From Gordonia tangerina (GTDB lineage Bacteria > Actinomycetota > Actinomycetes > Mycobacteriales > Mycobacteriaceae), in NCBI RefSeq assembly GCF_021556435.1, contig NZ_JAKGCU010000001.1, positions 310,001 through 374,000 of the forward strand: a stretch of 64,000 nt of DNA. Reading direction: 5' to 3'. Of the stretch, positions 8,790 through 17,059 are shown piece by piece. Both the position numbers and the translations under genes were made by a program. Below the pieces are notes generated by a model, which made no database searches, had not been told where the DNA came from, and saw only the letters and a list, made by a program, of their open reading frames with translations. Position 1 is the stretch's first letter. Every line of letters begins with the position of its first letter.

Positions 8790-9610
8790 GGTGTCGACTC
8801 CGACCCCGCCCGCGGCGGGCGGGGCAGGAAGTAGGACGTGCGCTGCTGGTACTCGGGATAGCCCGGTCGCTTGCTCATCGATTCTTCGAGCAGCCGGGCT
8901 CCCGTGGCGAAGACGAGGAAATACGTCATCGCAACCGGCGACAGCACCGTCAGTACGCCGGGCCAACTGCTCGCGGCGATCAGCCACACACCCCACCAGA
9001 CACTGGAGTCGCCGAAATAGTTGGGATGCCGTGTCCACGACCACAGGCCGCGGTCCATGATCTTTCCTTTGTTCGCCGGGTCGGCCTTGAACCGCCTCAG
9101 CTGGGCGTCGCCGACTGCCTCGAACGTGAAACCCAACAGCCACAGGACGACCCCGGCCACCAGCACAATCGTCCAGACGCCTGCGGTGGCGTCGACCACC
9201 GCCGACACCTGGATCGGCAGCGACACGAACCACTGCGAGATCCCCTGCGTGGCAAAGATCTTGCGGGCCACAATGCCGATCTCGGTACCGCCGGAGCGTT
9301 CCAGCATCTCGGTGTAGCGAGGATCTTCACCCTTGCCGGCCGACTTCTGGTACATGTGCCAACTCAGCCGCAGGCCCCACACGGTCACCAACGCCGCGAG
9401 CAGCCACCGGCGAGTCGCGTCGCCGGGGCCGAGGATCAGCGCTAGCCAGGAGATCCCGACGAAGCCGAGGCCCCACGACACGTCTACCACGTTGTAGCGG
9501 CCGATGCGATGGCCGATCGCCATCGTGACGACGTGCAAGACCAGCAGGAACATCAGCGCTGCCGCGGTGAGGATTCCGAAGGCCGCCCACGGGGACGTAT
9601 CGGCGATCAT
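8786..9610 (-). CDS. DUF1295 membrane protein (steroid 5-alpha-reductase/ICMT-like)
   Basis: 274-aa polytopic membrane protein of the DUF1295 family, related to steroid 5-alpha reductases and isoprenylcysteine methyltransferases. The C-terminal cofactor-binding signature is seen in RGLWSWTRHPNYFGDSSVWW, with further helices before and after. Its ATG at 9610 overlaps the methyltransferase stop as ATGA, and its own stop overlaps the sigK start. The counterpart in M. tuberculosis is Rv0446c. The context (a lipid methyltransferase and an FAD enzyme) suggests a membrane reductase step on a modified acyl chain; this is inferred. Confidence 0.88.
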   Translation of the reverse strand: MIADTSPWAAFGILTAAALMFLLVLHVVTMAIGHRIGRYNVVDVSWGLGFVGISWLALILGPGDATRRWLLAALVTVWGLRLSWHMYQKSAGKGEDPRYTEMLERSGGTEIGIVARKIFATQGISQWFVSLPIQVSAVVDATAGVWTIVLVAGVVLWLLGFTFEAVGDAQLRRFKADPANKGKIMDRGLWSWTRHPNYFGDSSVWWGVWLIAASSWPGVLTVLSPVAMTYFLVFATGARLLEESMSKRPGYPEYQQRTSYFLPRPPRAGSESTP

Positions 9611-10959
9611 CGCGGGTCCTCGACCGCGTCGCGGGCGAACACCAGCTGGTGTACATCGAGATAGCCGGCGCGGAAACCGGCTTCCGAGTACGCCAGATAG
9701 AACTCCCACATGCGGCGGAACGTCGCGTCGAAGCCGAGGGCGGCGACCTCATCGCGACGGGCGGTGAAGCGTTCGCGCCACAGGCGCAACGTCTCGGCGT
9801 AGTGGGCTCCCATCGCCTCACCTTCGATCAGACGCAGCGAGGTGCGGCGACGGGTCACCGCGTCGAGAGCCCTCAGCGAGGTCAACTGTCCGCCGGGAAA
9901 GATGTACTTGTGCACCCAGGTGTAGGTGCTGCGGGAGGCGACCATCCGGTCGTGCGGCATGGTGATCGCCTGGATGGCGACCCGTCCGCCCGGCGCCAGC
10001 ACCCGGTCGATCGTCTGGAAATAGGTCGGCCAGTACTTCTCACCGACGGCCTCGATCATCTCCACCGACACCACCGCGTCGTACTCGCCCCGCACCGCGC
10101 GGTAGTCGCAGAGGTCGATCTGGACGCGATCGGCCAGCCCGGCGCCGGCCACCCGCTCCCGGGCGAGGGACTGCTGTTCCGACGACAAGGTGACCGACCG
10201 GACCGTGGCGCCGCGGGCGGCGGCTCGCAGGCACAATTCACCCCACCCGGTGCCGATCTCGAGCACCCGGGTGCCCGGGCCCACACCCGCAGCATCCAGC
10301 AACCGGTCTATCTTGCGGTGTTGCGCGGATTCCAGATCCGACCACGGTGGACGTGTGCCACGTTCGAGGTCGGCGAACAATGCGCTCGAGTAGGTCATCG
10401 TGCCATCGAGGAACAATGCGAACAGATCGTTGGACAGATCGTAGTGACGCGCGATGTTGCGGCGCGTGTTCTTGGTCGAGTTTTCCTCTGACTCTGGATG
10501 TTTGGGCAGTACGATCGACCGTAGTGTCTGCAGTGGCCGCGGCACCAGCCGAGCCACCCGGGTGGCGAACGGGGTCAGCACGCCGACGAGGTCGTCGGTC
10601 GTCCAGTCGCCGGCCATATACGACTCGCCGAAGCCGATCAGCCCGCCGGTACCGACCCGCCGCGCGAACTCCGTCGGACGGCGGATGATCATCCGCGGCA
10701 AAACCCGGTCGCCGTGGTCACCGAGCACGGTGCCGTCGGGCATCTCCACCCGAACATCCACGCCACGGACGGCATGCCGGAACAGGCGGGCTGCCGCGGC
10801 GCTGCGGATCGCGGTGGTACGGCCTCGTGGCGGCTGCGCGACATCGGGCCAGCGTGCGGCCTCGGCGGGCGTCAGATCGGAGGCGGCGTCGTCGGCGACG
10901 GTTGCGGCCTGGGTGTGGTCGGCGGAGTCGCCGGAGAGATCACGAAGCGGAGCGTTCAT
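9607..10959 (-). CDS. ufaA1: Cyclopropane-fatty-acyl-phospholipid synthase family methyltransferase
   Basis: 450-aa SAM-dependent methyltransferase acting on unsaturated acyl chains of phospholipids. An N-terminal domain is followed by RNIARHYDLSNDLFALFLDG, the SAM-binding glycine motif VLEIGTGWGELCLRAAARG, and SVEMIEAVGEKYWPTYF. ATG 10959 has the ribosome binding site AAAGGAC. It overlaps the 3' end of the DUF1365 gene by 20 bases and the DUF1295 start by ATGA, as in the Rv0447c neighbourhood. Whether the product is a cyclopropane or methyl-branched chain cannot be read from sequence; the associated FAD oxidoreductase would permit methylene reduction. Confidence 0.9.
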   Translation of the reverse strand: MNAPLRDLSGDSADHTQAATVADDAASDLTPAEAARWPDVAQPPRGRTTAIRSAAAARLFRHAVRGVDVRVEMPDGTVLGDHGDRVLPRMIIRRPTEFARRVGTGGLIGFGESYMAGDWTTDDLVGVLTPFATRVARLVPRPLQTLRSIVLPKHPESEENSTKNTRRNIARHYDLSNDLFALFLDGTMTYSSALFADLERGTRPPWSDLESAQHRKIDRLLDAAGVGPGTRVLEIGTGWGELCLRAAARGATVRSVTLSSEQQSLARERVAGAGLADRVQIDLCDYRAVRGEYDAVVSVEMIEAVGEKYWPTYFQTIDRVLAPGGRVAIQAITMPHDRMVASRSTYTWVHKYIFPGGQLTSLRALDAVTRRRTSLRLIEGEAMGAHYAETLRLWRERFTARRDEVAALGFDATFRRMWEFYLAYSEAGFRAGYLDVHQLVFARDAVEDPR

Positions 10960-11815
10960 CGTCGTCCTTTCGCGAGACGGGAGTGCCGGATGCGGGGCAT
11001 GCGGAGACGGTCATGGAGTCGGGGTGTGCAGGGCGTGGGATGACCGGGAGTCGGCGAAGCCACAGTCGGATTCCGTGGATTCGGATGCGTGCCGACACGA
11101 GCACAGGAGCGAGCGGCGCGCGCAGTTGGGTGCGGATGATTTCGGCGGTGGTGGCCGGTCGGGCACGCCCGGTGACCGATGCGGTGAACGGGTCCTGGCC
11201 GTCGCGGTGCAGTGTCACCGACACCGCGACCCGACCGTCGGCGCGCGGCGGCGGGACATGGAGCCGGTAGGTGCCGTCCACGTCGTTGAACGGAGAGACG
11301 TAGAACTCCTTGGGTACCAACGCATCTCCGTGGGAATCCGGGGTCACCACGTAGCAGTGCCGCTCGCCGTAGGTGTTGTGCACCTCGGCCACCACACGGT
11401 CGAGCGTGCCGTCTCGATTATGACACCAGTACACGCTGAGTGGGTTGAAGACGTGACCGGCCACCCGCGGGGACAGCAGCGCCACCACCTGACCGGAGGG
11501 CGGTGCGAGGCCGGCGGTGGCGAGTTGGTGGTGGAGGCGGGAGCGCAGCGTGTCGCCGGGGTGACTGGGTTGCCCGAAGTGGTCGGCGGCACGGAAATGT
11601 GCGAAGGGCCGCAACCATTTTCCGGTGATGGGTGGGTGGTCGACATCGATCAGCCACGCGACGCTGCGGTGGGTGAAAGCGTGCCGAATCGGCGATGTGC
11701 GGGCGTGGCGGATGCGGGTGTGGACGATCGCCGGGGTGGGTGGCCCTTCGTGACGCTCGCAAGCTCGCTCCTCAGGGACCAGGTGACGCTCGCAAGCTCG
11801 CTCCTCACGGACCAA
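10940..11815 (-). CDS. DUF1365 protein with repeat-invaded N-terminus
   Basis: DUF1365 family (Rv0448c-like) protein of unknown enzymatic role, always found beside this methyltransferase and FAD enzyme. Conserved sequence begins at about IVHTRIRHARTSPIRHAFTH and runs through FNPLSVYWCHNRDG and EVHNTYGERHCYVV. No ATG, GTG or TTG lies close before the conserved region. The nearest in-frame start is TTG 11815, which would add residues encoded by two tandem copies of a 33-bp repeat (EERACERH twice). The repeat array has therefore displaced or replaced the native start, and expression may be weakened. Confidence covers the family, not the start. Confidence 0.8.
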   Translation of the reverse strand: MVREERACERHLVPEERACERHEGPPTPAIVHTRIRHARTSPIRHAFTHRSVAWLIDVDHPPITGKWLRPFAHFRAADHFGQPSHPGDTLRSRLHHQLATAGLAPPSGQVVALLSPRVAGHVFNPLSVYWCHNRDGTLDRVVAEVHNTYGERHCYVVTPDSHGDALVPKEFYVSPFNDVDGTYRLHVPPPRADGRVAVSVTLHRDGQDPFTASVTGRARPATTAEIIRTQLRAPLAPVLVSARIRIHGIRLWLRRLPVIPRPAHPDSMTVSACPASGTPVSRKDDDERSAS

Positions 11816-11955
11816 GCTGATGCCGCTGCTCCCTGAGGAGGCCCGGAGCGTGCGGAGGGCCGTCACGAAGGGTCCCACGAGGGAAGACGTGGTCTCCTCA
11901 CGTTGTCTCGATACGCCCCCTCGCCTAGCGGCTCGGGAACTACTCGACCACCGAC
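11745..11955. repeat. Dispersed-repeat cluster inside the sigK operon
   Basis: Holds two direct copies of GACGCTCGCAAGCTCGCTCC (about 11752-11817, period about 33 bp), an imperfect inverted pair around CCCTTCGTGACG (near 11748) and CGTCACGAAGGG (near 11865), and at 11903-11951 a copy of the TCTCGATACG...CTACTCGACCA repeat also found near 18.9, 29.9 and 49.2 kb. It separates the FAD oxidoreductase from the DUF1365 gene, a pair that is normally tight, and supplies the N-terminal codons of the latter. Confidence 0.75.
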
Positions 11956-11994
11956 GTGGGCCAACGACGGAGATCGGCGCCAAACGGTTGCCGG

Positions 11995-13293
11995 TCATAC
12001 CGACACCTCGGGCTCGCCGGCCGGCCGCATCGCGCTGAGGTGTTGTGCGGCACGCAGCCCGGACACCGCCCCGTCCTCGTGGAATCCCCAGCCGTGATAG
12101 GCGCCGGCGAACGCGATGCGGTCGGTATTCGCATCCGGCAACAGAGACTGTGCGGCAACGGATTCGGTTGTGTACACGGGGTGTTCGTAGCTCATCTCGT
12201 CGATCACGGTGGACTCGTCGACGAGGTCGGTGCGGCCCATGGTGACCAGCATGCGGGGCTGCCGCGCGGACAGACGCATGAGACGGGTCAGGTCATAGGT
12301 GACGGCGACATCGGAACCGTCCGAGCGGATCTGGTAGTTCCACGATGCCCACGCACGGCGCGCCCGCGGTAGCAGGGAGGTGTCGCTGTGCAGGACCGCG
12401 CGCTTCATCGAATACCCGATGGCGCCGAGTGCACGTTGTTGCGCGGCGGTGGGTCGGGTCAGCATGCTCAGCGCCTGGTGCGGATGCGTGGCGACGACCG
12501 CCGCATCGAACCGCTCGGGGCCGGCATCGGTGCTGATCTGCACCGCATCGTCGATGGTCTCTACCGCACGCACCGGAGTGCTCCGGCGCACCATGCCGCC
12601 GGTCGCGTCGATCCGATCGGCGATCTTCGCCACGTAACTGGCCGAACCACCCACCACCGTGCGCCAGGTGGGTGAGCCGAACACCGAGAGCATCCCGTGG
12701 TGCTCGAGAAAGGTGAACAGGTAGCGGGCCGGGTACTCTGCGGCCAGGTCGGCGTCACACGACCACACGGCGGCCACCAACGGGACGAGGAAGTTGTCGA
12801 CGAAGTAGCGGGAGAAGCGTTCGCGAGCCACGAACTCCGACAGCGGCTCGTCGGAATCCGGGGTGTCGAGAAGCCGTCGGGCACTGCGGTGGAAGCGGGT
12901 GACCTCGCCGAGCATCATCAGGTAGCGGCCGCGGGTGAGGTTGCGTGCGGTGGGGAACAGGCCACCCACGCCCAATGCCCCGGCGTACTCGAGTCCGGTG
13001 AGCGTCGAGGACACCGACATCGACATGTCGGTGTCCTGGGTCGCGACATCGAGATCGTCGAACACCCGCAGCAGGGTTGGATAGGTGCGGTCGTTGTGCA
13101 CGATGAACCCGGTGTCGACCGGCACCACTTGCCCGTCGGGCATCGTCACGTCGTGTGTGTGCGCGTGACCACCCAGGCGGTCGTCGGCTTCGAAGAGGGT
13201 CACGGTGTGGTGGTCGGCCAACAGGTGCGCGGCGGTCAGTCCCGCCACACCGCTGCCGATCACGGCCACTGATCCGAACGACGTTCTGCTCAT
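11995..13293 (-). CDS. FAD-dependent oxidoreductase of the SigK lipid operon
   Basis: 432-aa flavoprotein of the amine-oxidase/protoporphyrinogen-oxidase superfamily (Rv0449c-like). The N-terminal dinucleotide fold is seen in VAVIGSGVAGLTAAHLLA with the acidic strand end FEADDRLGGHA; the C-terminal FAD motif includes FAGAYHGWGFHEDGAVSG. It is the first gene of the operon and a likely redox partner of the methyltransferase. The frame opens at GTG 13317, but that overlaps a SigK-like promoter whose predicted transcript would start at about the ATG at 13293; with no ribosome binding site in front, a leaderless start at 13293 fits best. Confidence 0.88.
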   Translation of the reverse strand: MSRTSFGSVAVIGSGVAGLTAAHLLADHHTVTLFEADDRLGGHAHTHDVTMPDGQVVPVDTGFIVHNDRTYPTLLRVFDDLDVATQDTDMSMSVSSTLTGLEYAGALGVGGLFPTARNLTRGRYLMMLGEVTRFHRSARRLLDTPDSDEPLSEFVARERFSRYFVDNFLVPLVAAVWSCDADLAAEYPARYLFTFLEHHGMLSVFGSPTWRTVVGGSASYVAKIADRIDATGGMVRRSTPVRAVETIDDAVQISTDAGPERFDAAVVATHPHQALSMLTRPTAAQQRALGAIGYSMKRAVLHSDTSLLPRARRAWASWNYQIRSDGSDVAVTYDLTRLMRLSARQPRMLVTMGRTDLVDESTVIDEMSYEHPVYTTESVAAQSLLPDANTDRIAFAGAYHGWGFHEDGAVSGLRAAQHLSAMRPAGEPEVSV

Positions 13294-13300
13294 GCCCGGT

Positions 13301-13327
13301 GTTCGGTACCGGGACACGATCGGATGG
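13301..13327 (-). promoter_or_regulatory. SigK-type promoter candidate
   Basis: On the minus strand CCATCC (13327-13322) is followed after 15 bp by CCGAAC (13306-13301), close to the CCATCC/CCGAAT elements I recall for M. tuberculosis SigK promoters, although the spacer is shorter than usual. The predicted transcription start lies at about 13294, right at the ATG of the FAD oxidoreductase. This would make the sigK operon self-activating. Confidence 0.45.
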
Positions 13328-13382
13328 GTGCGGTGGCGTGTGACCTGCCGCCGAGCCGTGCGGGGTGGTCATCGCCGTCAGA

Positions 13383-13802
13383 TCAGTACGCCGGGCGCTG
13401 CCCGGGCGCTGCGCCGGTGACGACGTCGCTGTCGGTGGAGACGATCTTGGCGCCCAGCGGCAGCAGCGACACCGGCACCATCTTGAAGCTCGCGATACCC
13501 AGCGGGATACCGATGATCGTCAGGCACATCGCCAGGCCGGTCACGATATGGCCGATGGCCAGCCAGATGCCGGCCACGATCAGCCAGATGATGTTGCCGA
13601 TCAGCGACATCGCGCCCGCGGTGGGTTTGCGGACCACGGTGCGGCCGAACGGCCACAGGGCGTAATTGGCCATCCGGAACGAGGCGATGCCGAACGGGAT
13701 GGTGATGATCAGGATGCAACAGATGATCCCGGCCACCGCATACCCGATCGCCATCCACACGCCGCACAGCAGGAGCCAGATCACGTTGAGGATGGTCTTC
13801 AT
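13383..13802 (-). CDS. YccF-family inner-membrane protein
   Basis: 139-aa membrane protein with two YccF domains in tandem. Each has the pattern of a hydrophobic helix followed by IPFGIASFRMANYALWPFGR or IPLGIASFKMVPVSLLPLG. About four membrane segments are predicted. YccF proteins have no established biochemical function. ATG 13802 gives the family start MKTILNVIWLLLCG. It is convergent with nothing and lies downstream of the small membrane-protein gene on the other strand. Confidence 0.88.
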   Translation of the reverse strand: MKTILNVIWLLLCGVWMAIGYAVAGIICCILIITIPFGIASFRMANYALWPFGRTVVRKPTAGAMSLIGNIIWLIVAGIWLAIGHIVTGLAMCLTIIGIPLGIASFKMVPVSLLPLGAKIVSTDSDVVTGAAPGQRPAY

Positions 13803-13899
13803 GACGTCATTGTCCGCCACCGGCCGACCCGGCGTCGAGGAGTCGGGCAACCGAGGCGGCCGCACAGAGATCTGTTCGCAGGCCCGTTACCCTGGCGCC

Positions 13900-14145
13900 A
13901 TGGCCGACCGGGGGCGTGAAGCGGTGTGGGCGGTGCTGACCACCGTCGTGCTCGTTGTGCGCATGCTGGCCACAATCGCGCTGGTGTTGCTTGCGATCGG
14001 GTGGGCGGTGGCCGCCGTGCGCGACAGCATGAACAACCAGTTCCTTTGGCCGGCGGTCATCACCGGAACGGTGCTGCTGCTCAGCACCTACCTCTACAGC
14101 TTCCTGCGCGCCCGGTATCCGCGCCGCAATGGGTGGATTCCGTAG
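13900..14145 (+). CDS. Small two-helix membrane protein
   Basis: 81-aa hypothetical protein with two transmembrane helices (AVLTTVVLVVRMLATIALVL and AVITGTVLLLSTYLYSFL) joined by a short loop with an Asn-Asn-Gln motif, and a basic C-terminal tail. I do not recognise the family beyond 'small actinobacterial membrane protein'. ATG 13900 gives a compact protein; the longer upstream frame is antisense to the yccF gene and is not credible. Confidence 0.65.
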   Translation: MADRGREAVWAVLTTVVLVVRMLATIALVLLAIGWAVAAVRDSMNNQFLWPAVITGTVLLLSTYLYSFLRARYPRRNGWIP

Positions 14146-14151
14146 CGCGGG

Positions 14152-14730
14152 TCAGGCTTGTCGCCCCAACGTTGCCAGCAACCGTGTCTGCCGGTCGGCA
14201 TCCGGCGCCACCTCGACGCCGGGCTTGCAGACGCCGTCGCCGTACAGAGCCGGGCCGAATCCGGCTGCGGCGGTCTCCATCAGGGTCATTTCGTCGTCGC
14301 TGAACCGCACGTCGAGGCCGGCGGCGCTGCCCACATCCCAGCGATGGGCCACCATGTCGAATCCGTAGAAACGCATCAGTGTTTCGCCGATGGTGGTGGG
14401 TCCGAAGTGGCCGTCGAAGGATCGGTCGCTGACGGCGGGGTCGGTGAGGGCCTCCGAAACCCGGTCGGCATGTGTTTGCCAGGCGGTCACCGGGTCGTCG
14501 AGATCCGGGCGCGCGCCGAGGTCGATCCCGTGGCCGTCGAAGAACTGGCGTTGGGTGTCGATGACATGGGCGACGACGTCGCGGGCGGTCCAGCCGTCGC
14601 ACGGCGAGTCGGCGGACCATGCGTCGGCGGGCACCGAGGCCACGACGGCGGCGAAACCGTCGGCGAGTTGGCGGTAGCGGGCACCGAGGTCGGTGCCGGA
14701 ATCCTGTGCAGTGTGCGATGAAGTGGTCAT
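14152..14730 (-). CDS. TIGR03086-type mycothiol/DinB-fold metal-binding protein
   Basis: 192-aa protein of the maleylpyruvate-isomerase/DinB-like superfamily (TIGR03086 type). The N-terminal pattern SADSPCDGWTARDVVAHVID contains a conserved W and metal-ligand histidine, with a second His in FYGFDMVAHRWD. Family members bind a divalent metal and several use mycothiol, but the substrate here is unknown. It is divergent from the AraC-type gene, 37 bp between starts, so the two share a control region. Confidence 0.82.
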   Translation of the reverse strand: MTTSSHTAQDSGTDLGARYRQLADGFAAVVASVPADAWSADSPCDGWTARDVVAHVIDTQRQFFDGHGIDLGARPDLDDPVTAWQTHADRVSEALTDPAVSDRSFDGHFGPTTIGETLMRFYGFDMVAHRWDVGSAAGLDVRFSDDEMTLMETAAAGFGPALYGDGVCKPGVEVAPDADRQTRLLATLGRQA

Positions 14731-14767
14731 GATGGAACGGTAACCAGACCGACCGGGGCGAGAATTG

Positions 14768-15613
14768 ATGAAATCCGACAGTTCGGGGCGGCCCGCAGGC
14801 ACCCGTATCGACGATGTGGAACGTGCCCACCTCGTCGACCCCGGCGACACGTCGTTCGCGATCGGCCGCTGGGCGCCTGCACCCGATGTCGCCGACCTGA
14901 TCAGGCGGTTCTGGGTGCCGATCTGGTCGGTCCCGCCGGGTGCGGAGGCTCCGCAGCGGGTGTTGCAATATCCGGTGTGTCTGGTGGTGGTGACCGCGGA
15001 ATACTCGCGGTTCTACGGCGTCGTGACCGGGTTGTCGGAGACGGTGCTCACGGGTGAGGGCTGGGCGATCGGGACGATGCTGACCCCGGCTGCCGGGGGA
15101 CTGATCACCGGCGGCGCGGTGTCGGACTGGACCGACCGATTCGGCGATCTGTCCGAACCCGCCGGCGCGGCCGGAGCGAGGCTCACCGCCGACGTGCGGG
15201 CGGTGATGGCGCCGGGCCCGCGTGACCCGGACCGTCAACACGAGGCGACCGACCTGGTGGAGGCGTGGATTCGTGGGTTCGCGCCGGTCGACGACGACGG
15301 GCTGCTGATCAATGCGATCGTCGAGTTTGTCGAGGGTGACTCGTCGGTGACGTCGGTGACCCAGATCTGCGACCGCTTCCACGTCACCGAACGCAGCCTG
15401 CAGCGACTGACCCGACGGCGACTCGGGCTGACCCCGAAGTGGCTGATCCAGCGGCGGCGGCTGCAGGAAGCGGCCGAGCGGCTGCGCGGCGCCGACACCA
15501 CCCTCGCGGTGATCGCGGCCGAGCTGGGCTACGCCGACGAAGCGCACCTGGTGCGTGACTTCCGCACCGTCACCGGGATGACCCCGGGACAGTTTGCCGC
15601 ACGATTCTCTTAG
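14768..15613 (+). CDS. AraC-family transcriptional regulator
   Basis: 281-aa regulator. The C-terminal AraC/XylS DNA-binding domain is clear: ICDRFHVTERSLQRLTRRRL for the first helix-turn-helix and VIAAELGYADEAHLVRDFRT for the second. The N-terminal DUF6597-like half (FWVPIWSVPPGAEAPQRVLQ) probably senses a ligand. The frame allows TTG 14765; ATG 14768 is preferred. It is divergent from the TIGR03086 gene and may regulate it. Ligand unknown. Confidence 0.88.
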   Translation: MKSDSSGRPAGTRIDDVERAHLVDPGDTSFAIGRWAPAPDVADLIRRFWVPIWSVPPGAEAPQRVLQYPVCLVVVTAEYSRFYGVVTGLSETVLTGEGWAIGTMLTPAAGGLITGGAVSDWTDRFGDLSEPAGAAGARLTADVRAVMAPGPRDPDRQHEATDLVEAWIRGFAPVDDDGLLINAIVEFVEGDSSVTSVTQICDRFHVTERSLQRLTRRRLGLTPKWLIQRRRLQEAAERLRGADTTLAVIAAELGYADEAHLVRDFRTVTGMTPGQFAARFS

Positions 15614-15713
15614 TGCGACGTGCGTCACGCTAGGCTTGCGGGACGGGGGTCGTGTTGCCCCCACCACTCCGGGCGGCACGATCGGAGCAGATGAGACCGA
15701 TTACGGAGGGCTG

Positions 15714-16985
15714 ATGAGCGATCCTGTCTCGGCGTCCTCCCGTGTCCGCAGGGCGTATGAGGACTTCCTGTCCGGCATCGCCCCCGCCGACGACTCGGTA
15801 CGTTCGTTGGTGAGGGACTCCTGGGCGCGTTCGGTCAGTCGGGGCGTGAATCCCGGGGAGGCGGTCCCCGACGACGACACCGCGGCGATGAGTGCCGCAG
15901 AATTCGCCGAGTATCGCGCCGCGCACCCGATCACCGCGGTGCGTCCGCTGGTGCAGTCGCTGATGCTCGACGACATCGCCGACACCGGGGTGGTGGTGGC
16001 GCTGACCGACCAGGCCGGGCGACTGCTGTGGGTGGAGGGTGCCACCGACGCGCGCGACCGGGCTGCCGACATCAATTTCGTCGAGGGCTCGCTGTGGAGC
16101 GAGGAAGTGGTCGGCACCAACGCTCCGGGGTTGGCGCTGGCGGTGGACCGCGGGGTGCAGGTGGTGGGTCCAGAACACTTCGCCGGGCCCGTCCAGCAAT
16201 GGAGTTGTGCCGCCGCGCCGGTGCACGATCCCATCACCGGCCACGTCATCGGTGTCATCGACGTGACCGGCGGACGTGAGGTGGCGGCACCGTTCGCGCT
16301 GGCCGCGGTACGTTCGGTGGTGGCCGCTGTGGAGCGCGAAATGCAATCCCGTGCAGTCGACCTCGCTGATCCGACCACGTTCTCGCCGGCGCAGGGCAGG
16401 GCTCGGCTGTCGGTGCTCGGCGCGGGCGGCTACATGTGGCGGGCGAGCGGGGGCGAGCGCAGCCTGTCGCGGCGTCACGCCGAGATCCTGCTGCTCCTGC
16501 AGGCTTACCCGGAAGGGCTCAACACCGAACAACTCGCGCTGCTGCTCGCCGAGGACGGGGTGGACCCGGTCACCGTGCGGGCCGAGATCTCCCGCCTGCG
16601 TAGGGATCTGGGTACCGACGTGGTGGCGTCGCGGCCCTACCGGCTGACCGTCGAACTGACCTCCGACGTCTCCGAGGTCCGTGACCGTATCGCGGCCGGT
16701 AGCGACCTCGGCGGGGTCATCGACCTGCTCGGTCGCGGCGGATTGCTCGCCGAATCGTCGGCGCCGGGTGTGGTGGAGCTCTTCGAGGAACTGCGTGAGG
16801 ATCTGCGTTCCCGGCTCATCGCGCAGGGGGAGGTCACCACGTTGCGCAAGTGGACGTCGTCGACCCATGGTCGGGACGACCTGGTCGCATGGCGTCGACT
16901 CGAGCACCGGTTGCCGGCCGGGCACCCGGATCGGGCTGTGGTGGGTGGTCGAATTCGGCTGCTAGACAAGCGGTACGGCGTCTAG
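15714..16985 (+). CDS. GAF-domain transcriptional regulator without AAA+ domain
   Basis: 423-aa regulator. The N-terminal region and GAF domain (VGTNAPGLALAVDRGVQVVG, WSCAAAPVHDPITGHVIGVI) resemble AcoR/sigma54-activator sensory domains. There is no AAA+ ATPase segment. The C-terminal part holds a winged-helix-like segment (LSRRHAEILLLLQAYPEGLN...AEISRLRRDLG). ATG 15714 follows GGAGGG. Similar proteins in Rhodococcus and Gordonia often sit near alcohol or aldehyde dehydrogenases, but here no such neighbour is adjacent, so the target is open. Confidence 0.82.
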   Translation: MSDPVSASSRVRRAYEDFLSGIAPADDSVRSLVRDSWARSVSRGVNPGEAVPDDDTAAMSAAEFAEYRAAHPITAVRPLVQSLMLDDIADTGVVVALTDQAGRLLWVEGATDARDRAADINFVEGSLWSEEVVGTNAPGLALAVDRGVQVVGPEHFAGPVQQWSCAAAPVHDPITGHVIGVIDVTGGREVAAPFALAAVRSVVAAVEREMQSRAVDLADPTTFSPAQGRARLSVLGAGGYMWRASGGERSLSRRHAEILLLLQAYPEGLNTEQLALLLAEDGVDPVTVRAEISRLRRDLGTDVVASRPYRLTVELTSDVSEVRDRIAAGSDLGGVIDLLGRGGLLAESSAPGVVELFEELREDLRSRLIAQGEVTTLRKWTSSTHGRDDLVAWRRLEHRLPAGHPDRAVVGGRIRLLDKRYGV

Positions 16986-16996
16986 ATTCCGCGGAC

Positions 16997-17058
16997 GCTG
17001 TGCCCACTCGACGGGAAACGGCGCCCAGTCGACGGGAAATGGCGCCCACTCGACGAGA
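16997..17058. repeat. 21-bp tandem repeat, three copies
   Basis: Three consecutive copies of about CCCACTCGACGGGAAACGGCG, with one to three differences (third copy incomplete), fill the gap between the GAF regulator and the methyltransferase, whose 3' ends converge. Two further copies lie at about 49427-49458, which shows it is a dispersed repeat family. Confidence 0.7.
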
Positions 17059-17059
17059 A

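Noticed and set aside
8790..9233. Upstream extension of the sigK frame
   Set aside because: This part is antisense-free but overlaps the DUF1295 gene in another frame and shows no sigma-factor homology; the ATGA overlap at 8789 marks a better start.
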